Source: CAYRNC01 sp964425645 (GTDB taxonomy: Bacteria > Bacillota > Clostridia > Peptostreptococcales > Anaerovoracaceae). Taken from it: DNA of 21,855 nucleotides. Position 1 is the first letter of the stretch. The number at the start of each line of letters is the position of its first letter. The translations under genes were made by a program, and so were the position numbers. Positions 6,851-15,372 of this stretch are shown here, in pieces. Where the stretch lies: contig CAYRNC010000019.1 of the NCBI GenBank assembly GCA_964425645.1, positions 1 through 21,855 of the forward strand, read 5' to 3'. A model generated the notes under the pieces. That model was not told the origin of the DNA and searched no databases. It saw only the letters and a program-made list of their open reading frames with translations.

Positions 6851-7984
6851 ATGAAAAACATCGTGTGCATCTCGACCTCCCTTTACAGCCCTTTTCCTAC
6901 GAGAAAACAAAATGTAATGAATCGACTGACGGATGCCGAAATACTTTATTTCGATCCTCCCGTTTCCGTGATCGCACCTTTAAAAGACAAATCGGCGATG
7001 CAACGCCTGTTTGCATGGCGCAGAGGGAGAGAAAGAGTCCGCGGTAATATAAGTGTTTATGCGATGCCTCCGGTACTGCCTTTCTTTAACAGGTATCGTT
7101 TCATCAATAAAATTAATCAGTTTATGCTTGCCTTCTATGTCAACAAAAGGATCAGGGAAGAGGGAATTGAAAATCCGTATCTTTGGTGCTATTCTCCCAC
7201 CTCCTGTGATCTTGTATCTAAGATACCTAATAAGGGTGTAATTTATGATTGTGTTGACAGGCATTCAGCCTATAAGGGGATGATCGATCCCGATACGGTT
7301 GATCGGATGGAGGAGGATCTGGCGAGAAAAGCTTCTATGGTGTTTTGTACATCTTCCGGCCTTTATGACACTTTAACAATCTACAATAAGAAGACGAAGC
7401 TTATTCCAAACGGCGCTGCTTATGAGATATTTTCCAAAGGGCAGGGCCGGCCGGATAAAAAAGAAAATGGTCCGGTATTCGGATTTGTGGGAATGCTGCA
7501 GGAATGCATTGATTATGACTGCATCGAGGCTTTGGCAAAAGCCTTTCCTCACGGGAAAGTGGTTTTGATCGGGGGGCTTTTACCGGGAGTGGATGTTTCA
7601 GCCCTTAAAAAATATTCTAATATCGTATTTAAAGGTCTGCTTCCTCAGGAAAATCTCCCTGACCACATCCGGGAATTTGATGTTTGTCTCAATGTTTTTC
7701 GGGAAGGTAGACTTTCAAAGGATGTCAGCCCTTTGAAATTCTACGAATATCTTGCAACGGGCAAACCTATCGTAAGCACTAAAGAACCTTTGCAGGTTGC
7801 GGATTACGAGGATGTGGTATATATTGCTGAAAATATTTCCGATTTTGTGGTAAAATCGAGACAGGCTCTTGAAGAGGACGACCCTGAAAAAAGAGAAAAG
7901 CGTATCAGGTACGGCAAAAACTGCTCTTGGGATGAGCGGGTGAGGGAAATGGAAAAGATCCTTGTTAACAACGGTATATTCTGA
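6851..7984 (+). CDS. TuaH-like glycosyltransferase
   Basis: This cytoplasmic glycosyltransferase has 377 residues and a GT-B-like layout, resembling the TuaH-type transferases of teichuronic acid and exopolysaccharide clusters. The N-terminal half carries ICISTSLYSPF-like and FDPP segments and the family-typical GVIYDCVDRHSAYKGM near residue 130. The C-terminal half has VFGFVGMLQECIDYD, then FKGLLPQENLPDHIREFDVC and the donor-site end SPLKFYEYLATGKPIVST. The ATG has AGGGGGT 10 nt upstream, overlapping the previous stop codon, so the two genes are probably coupled. Acceptor and donor sugars cannot be inferred from sequence. Context points to assembly of the same wall polymer that CsaB modifies. 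Confidence 0.88.
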   Translation: MKNIVCISTSLYSPFPTRKQNVMNRLTDAEILYFDPPVSVIAPLKDKSAMQRLFAWRRGRERVRGNISVYAMPPVLPFFNRYRFINKINQFMLAFYVNKRIREEGIENPYLWCYSPTSCDLVSKIPNKGVIYDCVDRHSAYKGMIDPDTVDRMEEDLARKASMVFCTSSGLYDTLTIYNKKTKLIPNGAAYEIFSKGQGRPDKKENGPVFGFVGMLQECIDYDCIEALAKAFPHGKVVLIGGLLPGVDVSALKKYSNIVFKGLLPQENLPDHIREFDVCLNVFREGRLSKDVSPLKFYEYLATGKPIVSTKEPLQVADYEDVVYIAENISDFVVKSRQALEEDDPEKREKRIRYGKNCSWDERVREMEKILVNNGIF

Positions 7985-8016
7985 AATAAACATCTTGATT
8001 TGGAGGATATATTGCA

Positions 8017-8523
8017 ATGAAGCTAGTCAATGAAAAAGGTAAACTGTTCGGCTTGATCAATGTGGTAGATTTATTGATATTCGTTGCGGTGATCGCCGTG
8101 GCAGGTGCCATTGCTTGGCAGGTATTAGGTACAAAAGTGAATGAAGCTGTATCTACGCAGGTTGAATTGACCGCGGAAATAGTTATAGTCGGAACTCCTC
8201 CGAGGCTTGTGGATGAGGCGGTAAGGCAGGACCTTGTAGGAAAGAAATTAGTGTCGGGCAACGATTATATGAATGCCGTGATCACCGATATTTGGCTGGA
8301 GGACTATGTGATCCAGGCCACACGGGATGACGGGGTCATAGTCGATTCTAAAGATCCAAGCAAGAAGGACGTAGTTGTAAAAATAAGCACGACGGTGCCG
8401 AAAGGAACACCCAGCCCGAAGATAGGCAGCCAGGAGATTCGTGCGGGGAGGACCTATATTCTTAAGACGCAAACCTTTGAATGCATAGGCACGATACGCT
8501 ATGTGGACATAGCCGATGAATAG
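8017..8523 (+). CDS. DUF4330-like single-pass membrane protein
   Basis: This 168-residue protein has a short charged N-terminus (MKLVNEKGKLFGLINVVD) followed by one hydrophobic helix (about residues 17-35, LLIFVAVIAVAGAIAWQVLG). An extracytoplasmic beta-rich domain of about 130 residues comes next. The KGKLFGLINVVDLL opening is typical of DUF4330 proteins, whose function is unknown and which often lie in polysaccharide loci. The start has GGAGG 11 nt upstream. The gene sits between a glycosyltransferase and an O-antigen-ligase-like gene, with a 9-nt gap to the latter. It may help polymer assembly or export at the membrane; this rests on context only. Confidence 0.8.
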   Translation: MKLVNEKGKLFGLINVVDLLIFVAVIAVAGAIAWQVLGTKVNEAVSTQVELTAEIVIVGTPPRLVDEAVRQDLVGKKLVSGNDYMNAVITDIWLEDYVIQATRDDGVIVDSKDPSKKDVVVKISTTVPKGTPSPKIGSQEIRAGRTYILKTQTFECIGTIRYVDIADE

Positions 8524-8532
8524 TACGAAGAT

Positions 8533-10149
8533 ATGATAAGAAACATTACGTGTAACAGCATATTTTTTAGAACGGCGCGTACATTTTTTTATAGCTTTCA
8601 CAGGTTGTGGACATTCAGTTTTTTGTGCGCCGTCACCGGCGGTCTTAAAGCTCACTACGAAAATTCACTGAGCCACAGAATCTGGGAGAGTTTTTGTTCC
8701 GTTCCTGATGCTGCAGGCACATCGTTTTACGGGAGGGCTTTGGACAAGATGCGGCGTGGCATCGAGAAAGCCGGAAACTTGATACTGTACAGCCTGCTGT
8801 ATAAAATATTATCGCGATTTAAGTTTAATCTGAACAGGTGGTTTATTGTTGCTTTTGTGCTCTATCTTCCGCTGGAATATGTGATTAGAAATCGCCTTTC
8901 CATTCCTTTGCTCGCCTCTTTATGGGAAGAATTTTTTATCTTTTTAACGATGGCTTTAATCTTTTGGAGACGCGCCTTGAGGCGAAGTGATATTCCCGGC
9001 AAGGAAACTTCTTTGGACGCCTATATTCTGCTTTATATGGCAATTGGTTTTCTGCTTATGTCTGTAGTAAATCCGTGGCCGGCTGTGGCGTTGGCAGGGT
9101 ACCGGGCAGCGGTAGAATATATGGTATGGTTTTTCCTGATTATCCGATTGATTGAAAGCAGAAGAGATTTTAACATGGCATATCTGGGTTTCATCATGCT
9201 GGGAACGCTTCTTTGCCTGCACGGAATATATCAGTATGTTGTCGCAGTCCCGATCCCGGCAAGCTGGATTACCAGTACGGAGATGGGCGTGAGAACCCGG
9301 GTGTTTTCTATTATCGGCAGTCCAAATTTGTTTGGCTCCTTCATCGTTATGGTTGCCCCTATGGCTGCCGCGATGATTTATTATTGCAAAAGGATTTGGA
9401 TAAAAACAACGTTCGCCGTTGTTACGGGTGTGATGTGCCTTTGCTTGCTTTTTACGTTTTCCAGGGGGGCATGGGTAGGTATTGTCGTTGCCGTTGTAAT
9501 TTTCTCTCTTTATTTGGATCGGAGACTTTTGGGTGCTTTAGCGGGACTCATGGCAGCTGTTTTGATTTTAATTCCATCCATAACTTCAAGACTAACATAT
9601 CTTTTTACAAACGATTACAGGGAGGCATCGGCCCTGGGAGGCAGAACGATAAGGTGGGAGTTGGGCAGACTTCTTCTTACGGAAAACAATCCGTGGTTGG
9701 GATTTGGGCTCGGTCGTTTCGGCGGGGCCGTGGCAATGAACAACAAGGTTTTGATAGAAAGCGAGGGCTTTAAGTATTTCTATATGGACAATTATTATCT
9801 TAAAACCATGGTAGAGATGGGCTATATAGGGCTTTTCTTCCTCCTGTTGATGATCGCAGGTCTTGTCATATGGGGGCTCCGTGCAATTCATCAAAGCAGC
9901 CCGGCATGCGAAGTGAAAGAGGACCCGCTTTTTCGCGTCGTGGGAAAGGAAAAAGCGAAGGCCGTGGGGATTTTCTCAGGGTTGATGGGGGTGTTGATTC
10001 ACTGCTGTTTTGAAAATATTTTCGAAGAGCCCTTTATGATGGCATATTTCTTCGGATTGGCCGCTATGCTGATGTATCTGGGCTTTAAAAGCGATTCATC
10101 GATAGCCCAGAAGAAAACTTTGAAAACCGGCGGACTCAGCGGTCTTTGA
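8533..10149 (+). CDS. O-antigen ligase/polymerase-like membrane protein (Wzy/WaaL family)
   Basis: This polytopic membrane protein has 538 residues and about 10-12 hydrophobic segments. Residues from about 105 contain successive membrane helices. Family markers are GSPNLFGSFIVMVAPMAAA, the FTFSRGAWVGIVVAVV helix, and the large periplasmic-type loop with RTIRWELGRLLL and NNPWLGFGLGRFGG, typical of the Wzy_C / O-antigen ligase domain. In Gram-positive bacteria such proteins polymerise or ligate lipid-linked glycans outside the membrane, here probably the SCWP. About 100 N-terminal residues before the first strong helix are soluble and amphipathic. The ribosome binding site is weak (CGAAG), so translation is probably coupled to the preceding gene, whose stop lies 9 nt upstream. 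The last 54 nt overlap the 3' end of the convergent wecC-like gene. Confidence 0.88.
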   Translation: MIRNITCNSIFFRTARTFFYSFHRLWTFSFLCAVTGGLKAHYENSLSHRIWESFCSVPDAAGTSFYGRALDKMRRGIEKAGNLILYSLLYKILSRFKFNLNRWFIVAFVLYLPLEYVIRNRLSIPLLASLWEEFFIFLTMALIFWRRALRRSDIPGKETSLDAYILLYMAIGFLLMSVVNPWPAVALAGYRAAVEYMVWFFLIIRLIESRRDFNMAYLGFIMLGTLLCLHGIYQYVVAVPIPASWITSTEMGVRTRVFSIIGSPNLFGSFIVMVAPMAAAMIYYCKRIWIKTTFAVVTGVMCLCLLFTFSRGAWVGIVVAVVIFSLYLDRRLLGALAGLMAAVLILIPSITSRLTYLFTNDYREASALGGRTIRWELGRLLLTENNPWLGFGLGRFGGAVAMNNKVLIESEGFKYFYMDNYYLKTMVEMGYIGLFFLLLMIAGLVIWGLRAIHQSSPACEVKEDPLFRVVGKEKAKAVGIFSGLMGVLIHCCFENIFEEPFMMAYFFGLAAMLMYLGFKSDSSIAQKKTLKTGGLSGL

Positions 10150-11346
10150 CGGTATAAAGTTTCTTGTGTCCAGATAGTTTTTTGTACGCATTACATTGCC
10201 CAATTCAGAAAAAGGAAGGTTTCGGAAAAGGCTGTGATGGACGCACAGAACTAACAGGTCGCTTCCTTCGGCCGCCTTTGTCATATTTTTTTCTATGTCT
10301 CCAATTCCTTCGGCATGGGGGTCAAAGGATCTAACCTTATAGCCTTTTCTTTTTAAAATTTCTATCAGATGGATGACGGGACTTTCCCTCATATCATTGA
10401 CATCCGGTTTATATGTGAGACCGAATATTGTCACGACAGGTTCTTTGACATTTGATAATATCCTGTCTATCAGATCCGTTACATGTGACGGCATGGAATC
10501 GTTAATGCTGCGCGCTAACCGCATCATCTGCGCAATTTCAGGCTGATTGTCGATAAGGAACCAAGGGTCAACCGCGATGCAGTGACCTCCGACTCCGGGT
10601 CCCGGCTGATGTATGTTGACTCTTGGATGTTTGTTGCACAAGGATATTGCTTCCCAAACGTTTATCTTTGAATTTTCGCAAATTTTTGCCAGCTCGTTGG
10701 CAAACGCTATGTTTATATCCCTGTACGTATTTTCAACCAATTTGCATAATTCCGCGGTTTTTGCATCGGTAAGATGAATCTCACCTTTTACGAAGATTTT
10801 GTAAATGTCGGCTATCTTTTTTGCAGAGATTTCATTAATACCCCCTGATATCCTGCTGTTTTTTGTCAGCTCGTTTAGAATTTGCCCCGGTATAACTCTT
10901 TCAGGGGAATGGCCCAAATAGAAATCTATCCCGGCTGTCAGGCCCGATTTCTCCAAGATAGGGACCATTAGTTTATCTACGGTTCCCACAGGCGAAGTGG
11001 ATTCCAATATGACGGTGTTGCACCTGCGAAGATGAGGTACTATTTCGGATGTTGCCGACAATACGCAGGACATGTCAGGTTGTTTTGTTGCGGTAATCGG
11101 TGTAGGAACAGCGATTATGAACACATCTGATTTTTCGGGCGTTAAGGAAAACCGTAGGCTTCCGTTATTTACGACTTCTTGAACGAGCTCATTCATGCCC
11201 TCTTCATTTACAGTGCTTTTACCTTTACCTAAGATATCTATAACAAAGGGATCTTTGTCCACTCCCAAAACCGAATTACCTGCCGACGCAAACATGGCTG
11301 CGGTCGGCAGTCCGATATGGCCCAGTCCAATGACGCAAATTTTCAT
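10096..11346 (-). CDS. wecC: UDP-N-acetyl-D-mannosamine dehydrogenase (UDP-ManNAcA synthesis)
   Basis: This 416-residue nucleotide-sugar dehydrogenase oxidises UDP-ManNAc twice with NAD+ to UDP-ManNAc uronic acid, a building block of wall and capsule polymers. It has the N-terminal NAD-binding motif VIGLGHIGLPTAAMFA, the substrate region FYLGHSPERVIPG, and the WecC-type catalytic segment GPGVGGHCIAVDPWF with Cys256. The C-terminal UDP-binding domain holds TIFGLTYKPDVNDMRESP. The HQPGPGVGGHCIAVDPW wording points to the ManNAc branch rather than UDP-glucose dehydrogenase. The start is the ATG at 11346, with GGAGAG 7 nt upstream; an upstream in-frame ATG would add 16 residues before the Rossmann motif and has no good site. 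The gene is transcribed towards the O-antigen-ligase-like gene and overlaps it tail to tail by 54 nt. It is divergent from the tagA-like gene, with a 149-nt shared upstream region. Confidence 0.92.
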   Translation of the reverse strand: MKICVIGLGHIGLPTAAMFASAGNSVLGVDKDPFVIDILGKGKSTVNEEGMNELVQEVVNNGSLRFSLTPEKSDVFIIAVPTPITATKQPDMSCVLSATSEIVPHLRRCNTVILESTSPVGTVDKLMVPILEKSGLTAGIDFYLGHSPERVIPGQILNELTKNSRISGGINEISAKKIADIYKIFVKGEIHLTDAKTAELCKLVENTYRDINIAFANELAKICENSKINVWEAISLCNKHPRVNIHQPGPGVGGHCIAVDPWFLIDNQPEIAQMMRLARSINDSMPSHVTDLIDRILSNVKEPVVTIFGLTYKPDVNDMRESPVIHLIEILKRKGYKVRSFDPHAEGIGDIEKNMTKAAEGSDLLVLCVHHSLFRNLPFSELGNVMRTKNYLDTRNFIPSKTAESAGFQSFLLGYR

Positions 11347-11495
11347 CCGTTTCTCTCCATAATGAAATGAAAGGCGATTAAAACGCCGATACATAAGGTT
11401 TATTTACGATTTTACTACTCAATTAGGCAGATAAATGATAGCATAGAATAGTAATGGTGTAAAGGAAGAATAGGCGGTGGAAAGCGGAGGAAGCA

Positions 11496-12239
11496 ATGGA
11501 TCTAAGGAGGCGGATCGAGATACTCGGAATACCTGTTGATCACGTCGATATGGCTGAGGCAGTAAGGGTGTTTGACGGGCTGATGGCCGGGAAGGGAACG
11601 GCCCTGATAGTAACCCCTAATTCGGAAATAATAGTGAAGGCATCAAAAGACAAGGAACTGGCTGAAATCATAGCTTCGGCCGATTTAGTGATTCCTGACG
11701 GCATCGGTCTTGTGTACGCGTCCGGGCTGAAAGGCCGCCCGTTAAAGGAAAGAGTTACGGGCATCGATTTTTTGAATTGTGTTCTGGATCGGCTGGAGCA
11801 AAACGGCAGGTCGGTCTTCCTCTTGGGAGGTGAACCCGGGGTGGCGAACGAGGCCGCTAAGAAAATGAAGAAAACCTTTCCTGATTTAAAGGTGGCGGGG
11901 ACCCGCCATGGTTTTTTTTCTGCCGGCGAGGAGCAAAAGCTGGCGGAGGATATAAATCGCTCAAACGCTGATTTTCTTTGCGTTGCTCTGGGTTCTCCAA
12001 AGCAGGAAAAATTCATGAACAGGCATCGCGAAAGCCTGACGGTTAAAGCCGCAATAGGCGTGGGCGGAAGCCTTGATGTATGGGCGGGAAAAGTAAAGCG
12101 TGCGCCGGCATTTTATCGGCATCACGGTTTGGAATGGCTGTATCGTTTAATTAAGCAACCGGCACGTTATAAGAGGATGGCGGCTTTACCTGTCTTTATG
12201 ATAAGGGTTTTGCTAAGCGAAAGAGGCGCATTGAAGTGA
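11496..12239 (+). CDS. tagA: WecG/TagA/CpsF-family N-acetylmannosaminyltransferase (GT26)
   Basis: This 247-residue member of family GT26 transfers ManNAc from UDP-ManNAc to an undecaprenyl-diphosphate-linked GlcNAc at the inner face of the membrane, an early step of wall teichoic acid or SCWP synthesis. Visible motifs are VTPNSEIIVKAS with Thr40, VIPDGIGLVYASGL with Asp68 (equivalents of residues important in studied TagA enzymes), ERVTGIDFL, VFLLGGEPGVANEAA, DFLCVALGSPKQEKFM and GVGGSLDVWAGKVKRAP. The C-terminal helical tail (GLEWLYRLIKQPARYKRM) is the part that docks on the membrane in this family. The ATG has GGAGG 5 nt upstream. A weak TAGAAT -10 box lies at 11444-11449 in the divergent intergenic region without a convincing -35. 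The gene overlaps the next start by 4 nt (GTGA). The substrate could be a close relative of ManNAc, but the WecC-like neighbour supports ManNAc. Confidence 0.9.
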   Translation: MDLRRRIEILGIPVDHVDMAEAVRVFDGLMAGKGTALIVTPNSEIIVKASKDKELAEIIASADLVIPDGIGLVYASGLKGRPLKERVTGIDFLNCVLDRLEQNGRSVFLLGGEPGVANEAAKKMKKTFPDLKVAGTRHGFFSAGEEQKLAEDINRSNADFLCVALGSPKQEKFMNRHRESLTVKAAIGVGGSLDVWAGKVKRAPAFYRHHGLEWLYRLIKQPARYKRMAALPVFMIRVLLSERGALK

Positions 12240-13588
12240 GTAAAGTCAAATGGTTTATCGAAAATGCCGTCTATCCCTATATGGAAAGAAAAAAGGGCAA
12301 CCGAATCAGAATCAAGACAGAGGAATTAATCAGAACCCAGAATTTTAATCGAAACCAGCTGGAATGCCTGCAAAGAGAAAAACTTTGCACGTTGTTGCTG
12401 TTATGCATAAATGATGTACCGGCTTATCGGAAATACGCACATTTGGAGCAAAAAATTAAGGACAACCCTTTTGAGGCTTTAAAGCGATTTCCGATCTTGA
12501 CAAAGTCTAATTTCATGCAAGATTTTGAATCCTATTTTAACAGGAACGCCGATAAGGGTTTGCTGATAGAGAACAGCACAGGAGGTTCAACCGGTGAGGC
12601 TGTCAGGTTTTATATGGATCGTCACATGGTCGAATACTATGAGGCAGCTCGATTTCGAGGTCTGAGCTGGTGGGGGATTACACCCGGGAGCCCCTGCGTT
12701 ATGATATGGGGAAACCCGGCGGAGCTTGATCGTTTAAGTGAAAAAAAATACAGGCTTAAAGAAAGATGGCTTAAAAACCGGATTATTATACCTGCTTACT
12801 CATTAAAGGCCCGCAGCATGGATCGCTATATGCAAATAATAGGAAAATTCAAACCTGAATATATATATGGTTATGCTTCCGCATTGAGCCTTTTTTCGGA
12901 ACTGATGCTGGCTGAAAATTTGAAAATTCAATTCCCCTTAAAGGCGGTGGTGTCAACTGCCGAAACATTGCATGACTTTCAGCGTGAAATAATAGAGAAA
13001 GCCTTTGATTGTCCGGTCGTCGACGAGTATGGGGCAAGGGACGGTGGAATAATAGGATATCAATGCAGAAAAGGAAACATGCATATAAGCTGCGAGAATC
13101 TTTATTTGGAGCTAGTCGACCCTGTAACTTTTGCATCCGTTTTGCCAAATCAAAGCGGCATAGTTCTTTTGACCGATTTGAACAATTATGTGATGCCTCG
13201 TCTTCGCTATCGCATCGGTGATCGCGGAGTAATTTCTGATAAAATTTGTACATGCGGCATCGGTTTACCCATTTTAGGGAAGCTTGAGGGACGGGAGACA
13301 GACATGTTCGTTGCGCTTGACGGACAGTATGTCCATGGTCATGCATTCAACAGACTGTCGCGAAGCCTTAAAACCATAAAGAAATTTCAAATCATCCAGG
13401 ACAGTCCCGCCCATGCCCGGGCTTTATTGGTTTTGCAGAAGGCAAATAATGACGGAGAGGTGCCTGAATTTCTGAGAATGGCGGAAGAACTGCTTCCGGG
13501 TACTCGGTTTGATGTAAGCATTGTAAGCGATATTCCTGTTTCTGTATCAGGTAAATACAGATATTCTGTTCGAAAGTTTGATCTTTAA
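12236..13588 (+). CDS. PaaK/CapK-like adenylate-forming enzyme in the polysaccharide locus
   Basis: This 450-residue protein is of the phenylacetate-CoA ligase / coenzyme F390 synthetase-like (CapK) branch of adenylate-forming enzymes. It shows the P-loop-like ATP motif ENSTGGSTGEAVRFYMD (about residues 118-134), the mid-region YIYGYASALSLFSE, the EYGARDGGIIGYQC motif, and the RLRYRIGDRGVIS segment. The Cys cluster around CTCGIGLP is also common in this branch. The GTG start at 12236 overlaps the tagA-like stop codon (GTGA), so translation is coupled. True PaaK enzymes activate aromatic acids, but members inside exopolysaccharide loci are thought to activate or transfer acyl or amino-acid groups onto glycans; the substrate here is unknown. 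A role in decorating the wall polymer is inferred from the tight coupling. Confidence 0.85.
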   Translation: MSKVKWFIENAVYPYMERKKGNRIRIKTEELIRTQNFNRNQLECLQREKLCTLLLLCINDVPAYRKYAHLEQKIKDNPFEALKRFPILTKSNFMQDFESYFNRNADKGLLIENSTGGSTGEAVRFYMDRHMVEYYEAARFRGLSWWGITPGSPCVMIWGNPAELDRLSEKKYRLKERWLKNRIIIPAYSLKARSMDRYMQIIGKFKPEYIYGYASALSLFSELMLAENLKIQFPLKAVVSTAETLHDFQREIIEKAFDCPVVDEYGARDGGIIGYQCRKGNMHISCENLYLELVDPVTFASVLPNQSGIVLLTDLNNYVMPRLRYRIGDRGVISDKICTCGIGLPILGKLEGRETDMFVALDGQYVHGHAFNRLSRSLKTIKKFQIIQDSPAHARALLVLQKANNDGEVPEFLRMAEELLPGTRFDVSIVSDIPVSVSGKYRYSVRKFDL

Positions 13589-13599
13589 AAGGGGATAAT

Positions 13600-15354
13600 A
13601 TGAAAGAAAACAAAGTAATGAAAACGTCATATCTTATTAAAAGGTTCATTCCGTATTTCAAAAAATATCGATGGATTCTGGCTTTGGACCTGTTTTGTGC
13701 AGCTTTAACAACTGTGTGTGAGCTGGTTTTGCCTCTCATTGTAAGGTATATTACAGATTTGGGCATTAACGATCTTTCTGCGCTAACCGTGAGGACCATT
13801 CTTTATTTAGGCGGTTTATACCTAGTTTTGAGGGTTATAGATGTAGGTGCAAATTATTTTATGGCCAATGTAGGACATATAATGGGGGCTAAAATCGAGA
13901 CGGATATGAGAAAGGATTTGTTTTCTCATCTTCAGGATCTTTCTTATTCCTATTACGATAATACCAAGATAGGTCAGATTATGGCTAGAATAACCAGCGA
14001 TCTTTTTGATGTAACTGAATTTGCCCATCATTGTCCTGAAGAATATTTCATCGCTTTGTTGAAGGTAGGAGTGGCGTTTTCTATTCTGGCTCAGGCAGAT
14101 TTGCCCCTAACTTTAATTGTTTTTTCTCTTATTCCGCTGATGCTGGCAGCTTCCCTTTCTTTTAATTCCAAAATGCGCCGGGCTTTCAAGAAGTCTAGGA
14201 ATCAGATTGGCGAACTAAATGCACAGGTTGAAGACAGCCTTTTAGGAGTCAGGGTCGTGAAATCCTTTGCTAACGAAAATCTTGAAGCTGAAAAATTCCG
14301 AAAAGGAAATGAAGGGTTTTTGGATATAAAGCGGGAAGCATATCGTTATATGGCGGGATTTCAAAGCACAATACGTTTCTTTGACGGGATCATGTACATT
14401 GCCGTAGTTATTGCAGGATCAATATTTATGATTAACGGGCGCATAGACGCACCGGATTTTATTGCATTTTTGTTGTACGTGGCGATGCTTTTAGCGTCAA
14501 TAAGAAGAATCGTGGAATTTACGGAGCAGTTTCAACGGGGCATGACCGGTATAGAACGCTTCATGGAGATCATGGATGTGCCTGTTGAAATTGACGATAT
14601 GGAGGATGCTCGGCCCCTTAGAAATATTAAGGGCGAGATCCGATTCGATAACGTAAGCTTCAGGTATAAGGACAATCATCATAATGTTTTATCCAATATC
14701 GATTTGCTTGTCAAGGCCGGTGAAAATGTAGCCCTTGTGGGGCCTTCCGGCAGCGGGAAAACAACTTTATGTAATCTGATACCCAGATTTTATGAAGTGA
14801 CTTCCGGCAAAATATTGATAGACGGGCAGGATATAAAGCAGGTCACCGTACAATCGCTGCGTTCTAACATCGGCATTGTTCAACAGGATGTCTATCTGTT
14901 TTCCGGGACTGTTTTTGAAAATATTGAATATGGGCGGCCCGGGGCTTCAGTGCAGGAGGTAATTGAGGCGGCAAAGATGGCAGGCGCTCATGATTTTATA
15001 GTTGAACTGTCGGATTCCTATTATACTTATGTGGGGGAAAGAGGTGTAAAGCTGTCCGGAGGCCAAAAGCAGAGGATAAGCATCGCACGGGTATTTTTAA
15101 AAAATCCGCCGATTCTGATTTTAGATGAAGCCACATCCGCACTGGACAACGAAAGCGAGCTGGTCGTGCAGAAATCTTTGGAGTCCCTTTCAAAAGGAAG
15201 AACAACCTTCACTATAGCCCATCGATTAACGACAATTAAGCATGCCGCAATAATTTTAGTACTTACGGAAAACGGCATAGAAGAACAAGGAAGTCATGAG
15301 GAATTGCTGGCTAAGAGGGGTGTTTACTCTAAGCTGTACAGAATGTATGAGTAA
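13600..15354 (+). CDS. MsbA-like ABC exporter (fused membrane and ATPase domains)
   Basis: This 584-residue half-transporter forms a homodimer or heterodimer at the membrane. Residues about 20-310 hold six membrane helices of the ABC type I exporter fold, with the coupling segment FFDGIMYIAVVIAGSIF near the last helices. The nucleotide-binding domain (about 335-580) has Walker A VGPSGSGKTT near 380, the Q-loop in GIVQQDVYLFSGTV, the signature KLSGGQKQR near 484, Walker B ILILDEATSALD near 505 and the switch His in IAHRLTT near 540, so it is a complete ATPase. The start ATG at 13600 has AAGGGG about 7 nt upstream; an in-frame ATG at 13618 is the alternative. It follows the CapK-like gene by 11 nt. 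MsbA-type exporters move lipids, lipid-linked glycans, peptides or drugs. Context suggests a lipid-linked glycan intermediate, but this is not shown by sequence. Confidence 0.93.
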   Translation: MKENKVMKTSYLIKRFIPYFKKYRWILALDLFCAALTTVCELVLPLIVRYITDLGINDLSALTVRTILYLGGLYLVLRVIDVGANYFMANVGHIMGAKIETDMRKDLFSHLQDLSYSYYDNTKIGQIMARITSDLFDVTEFAHHCPEEYFIALLKVGVAFSILAQADLPLTLIVFSLIPLMLAASLSFNSKMRRAFKKSRNQIGELNAQVEDSLLGVRVVKSFANENLEAEKFRKGNEGFLDIKREAYRYMAGFQSTIRFFDGIMYIAVVIAGSIFMINGRIDAPDFIAFLLYVAMLLASIRRIVEFTEQFQRGMTGIERFMEIMDVPVEIDDMEDARPLRNIKGEIRFDNVSFRYKDNHHNVLSNIDLLVKAGENVALVGPSGSGKTTLCNLIPRFYEVTSGKILIDGQDIKQVTVQSLRSNIGIVQQDVYLFSGTVFENIEYGRPGASVQEVIEAAKMAGAHDFIVELSDSYYTYVGERGVKLSGGQKQRISIARVFLKNPPILILDEATSALDNESELVVQKSLESLSKGRTTFTIAHRLTTIKHAAIILVLTENGIEEQGSHEELLAKRGVYSKLYRMYE

Positions 15355-15372
15355 AGGATAAGGAACTTTAAT

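Noticed and set aside
9213..9773. A 186-codon + strand frame inside the O-antigen-ligase-like gene
   Set aside because: It overlaps a membrane protein gene with clear family motifs in another frame; its own translation is Cys/Gly/Arg-rich and without motif.
11373..11387. GGCG...CGCC hairpin in the leader of the wecC-like gene
   Set aside because: Only 4 bp of stem and no T-tract; too weak to call a regulatory element.
12849..13346. A 165-codon minus strand frame inside the CapK-like gene
   Set aside because: Shadow of a conserved gene; no ribosome binding site or motif.
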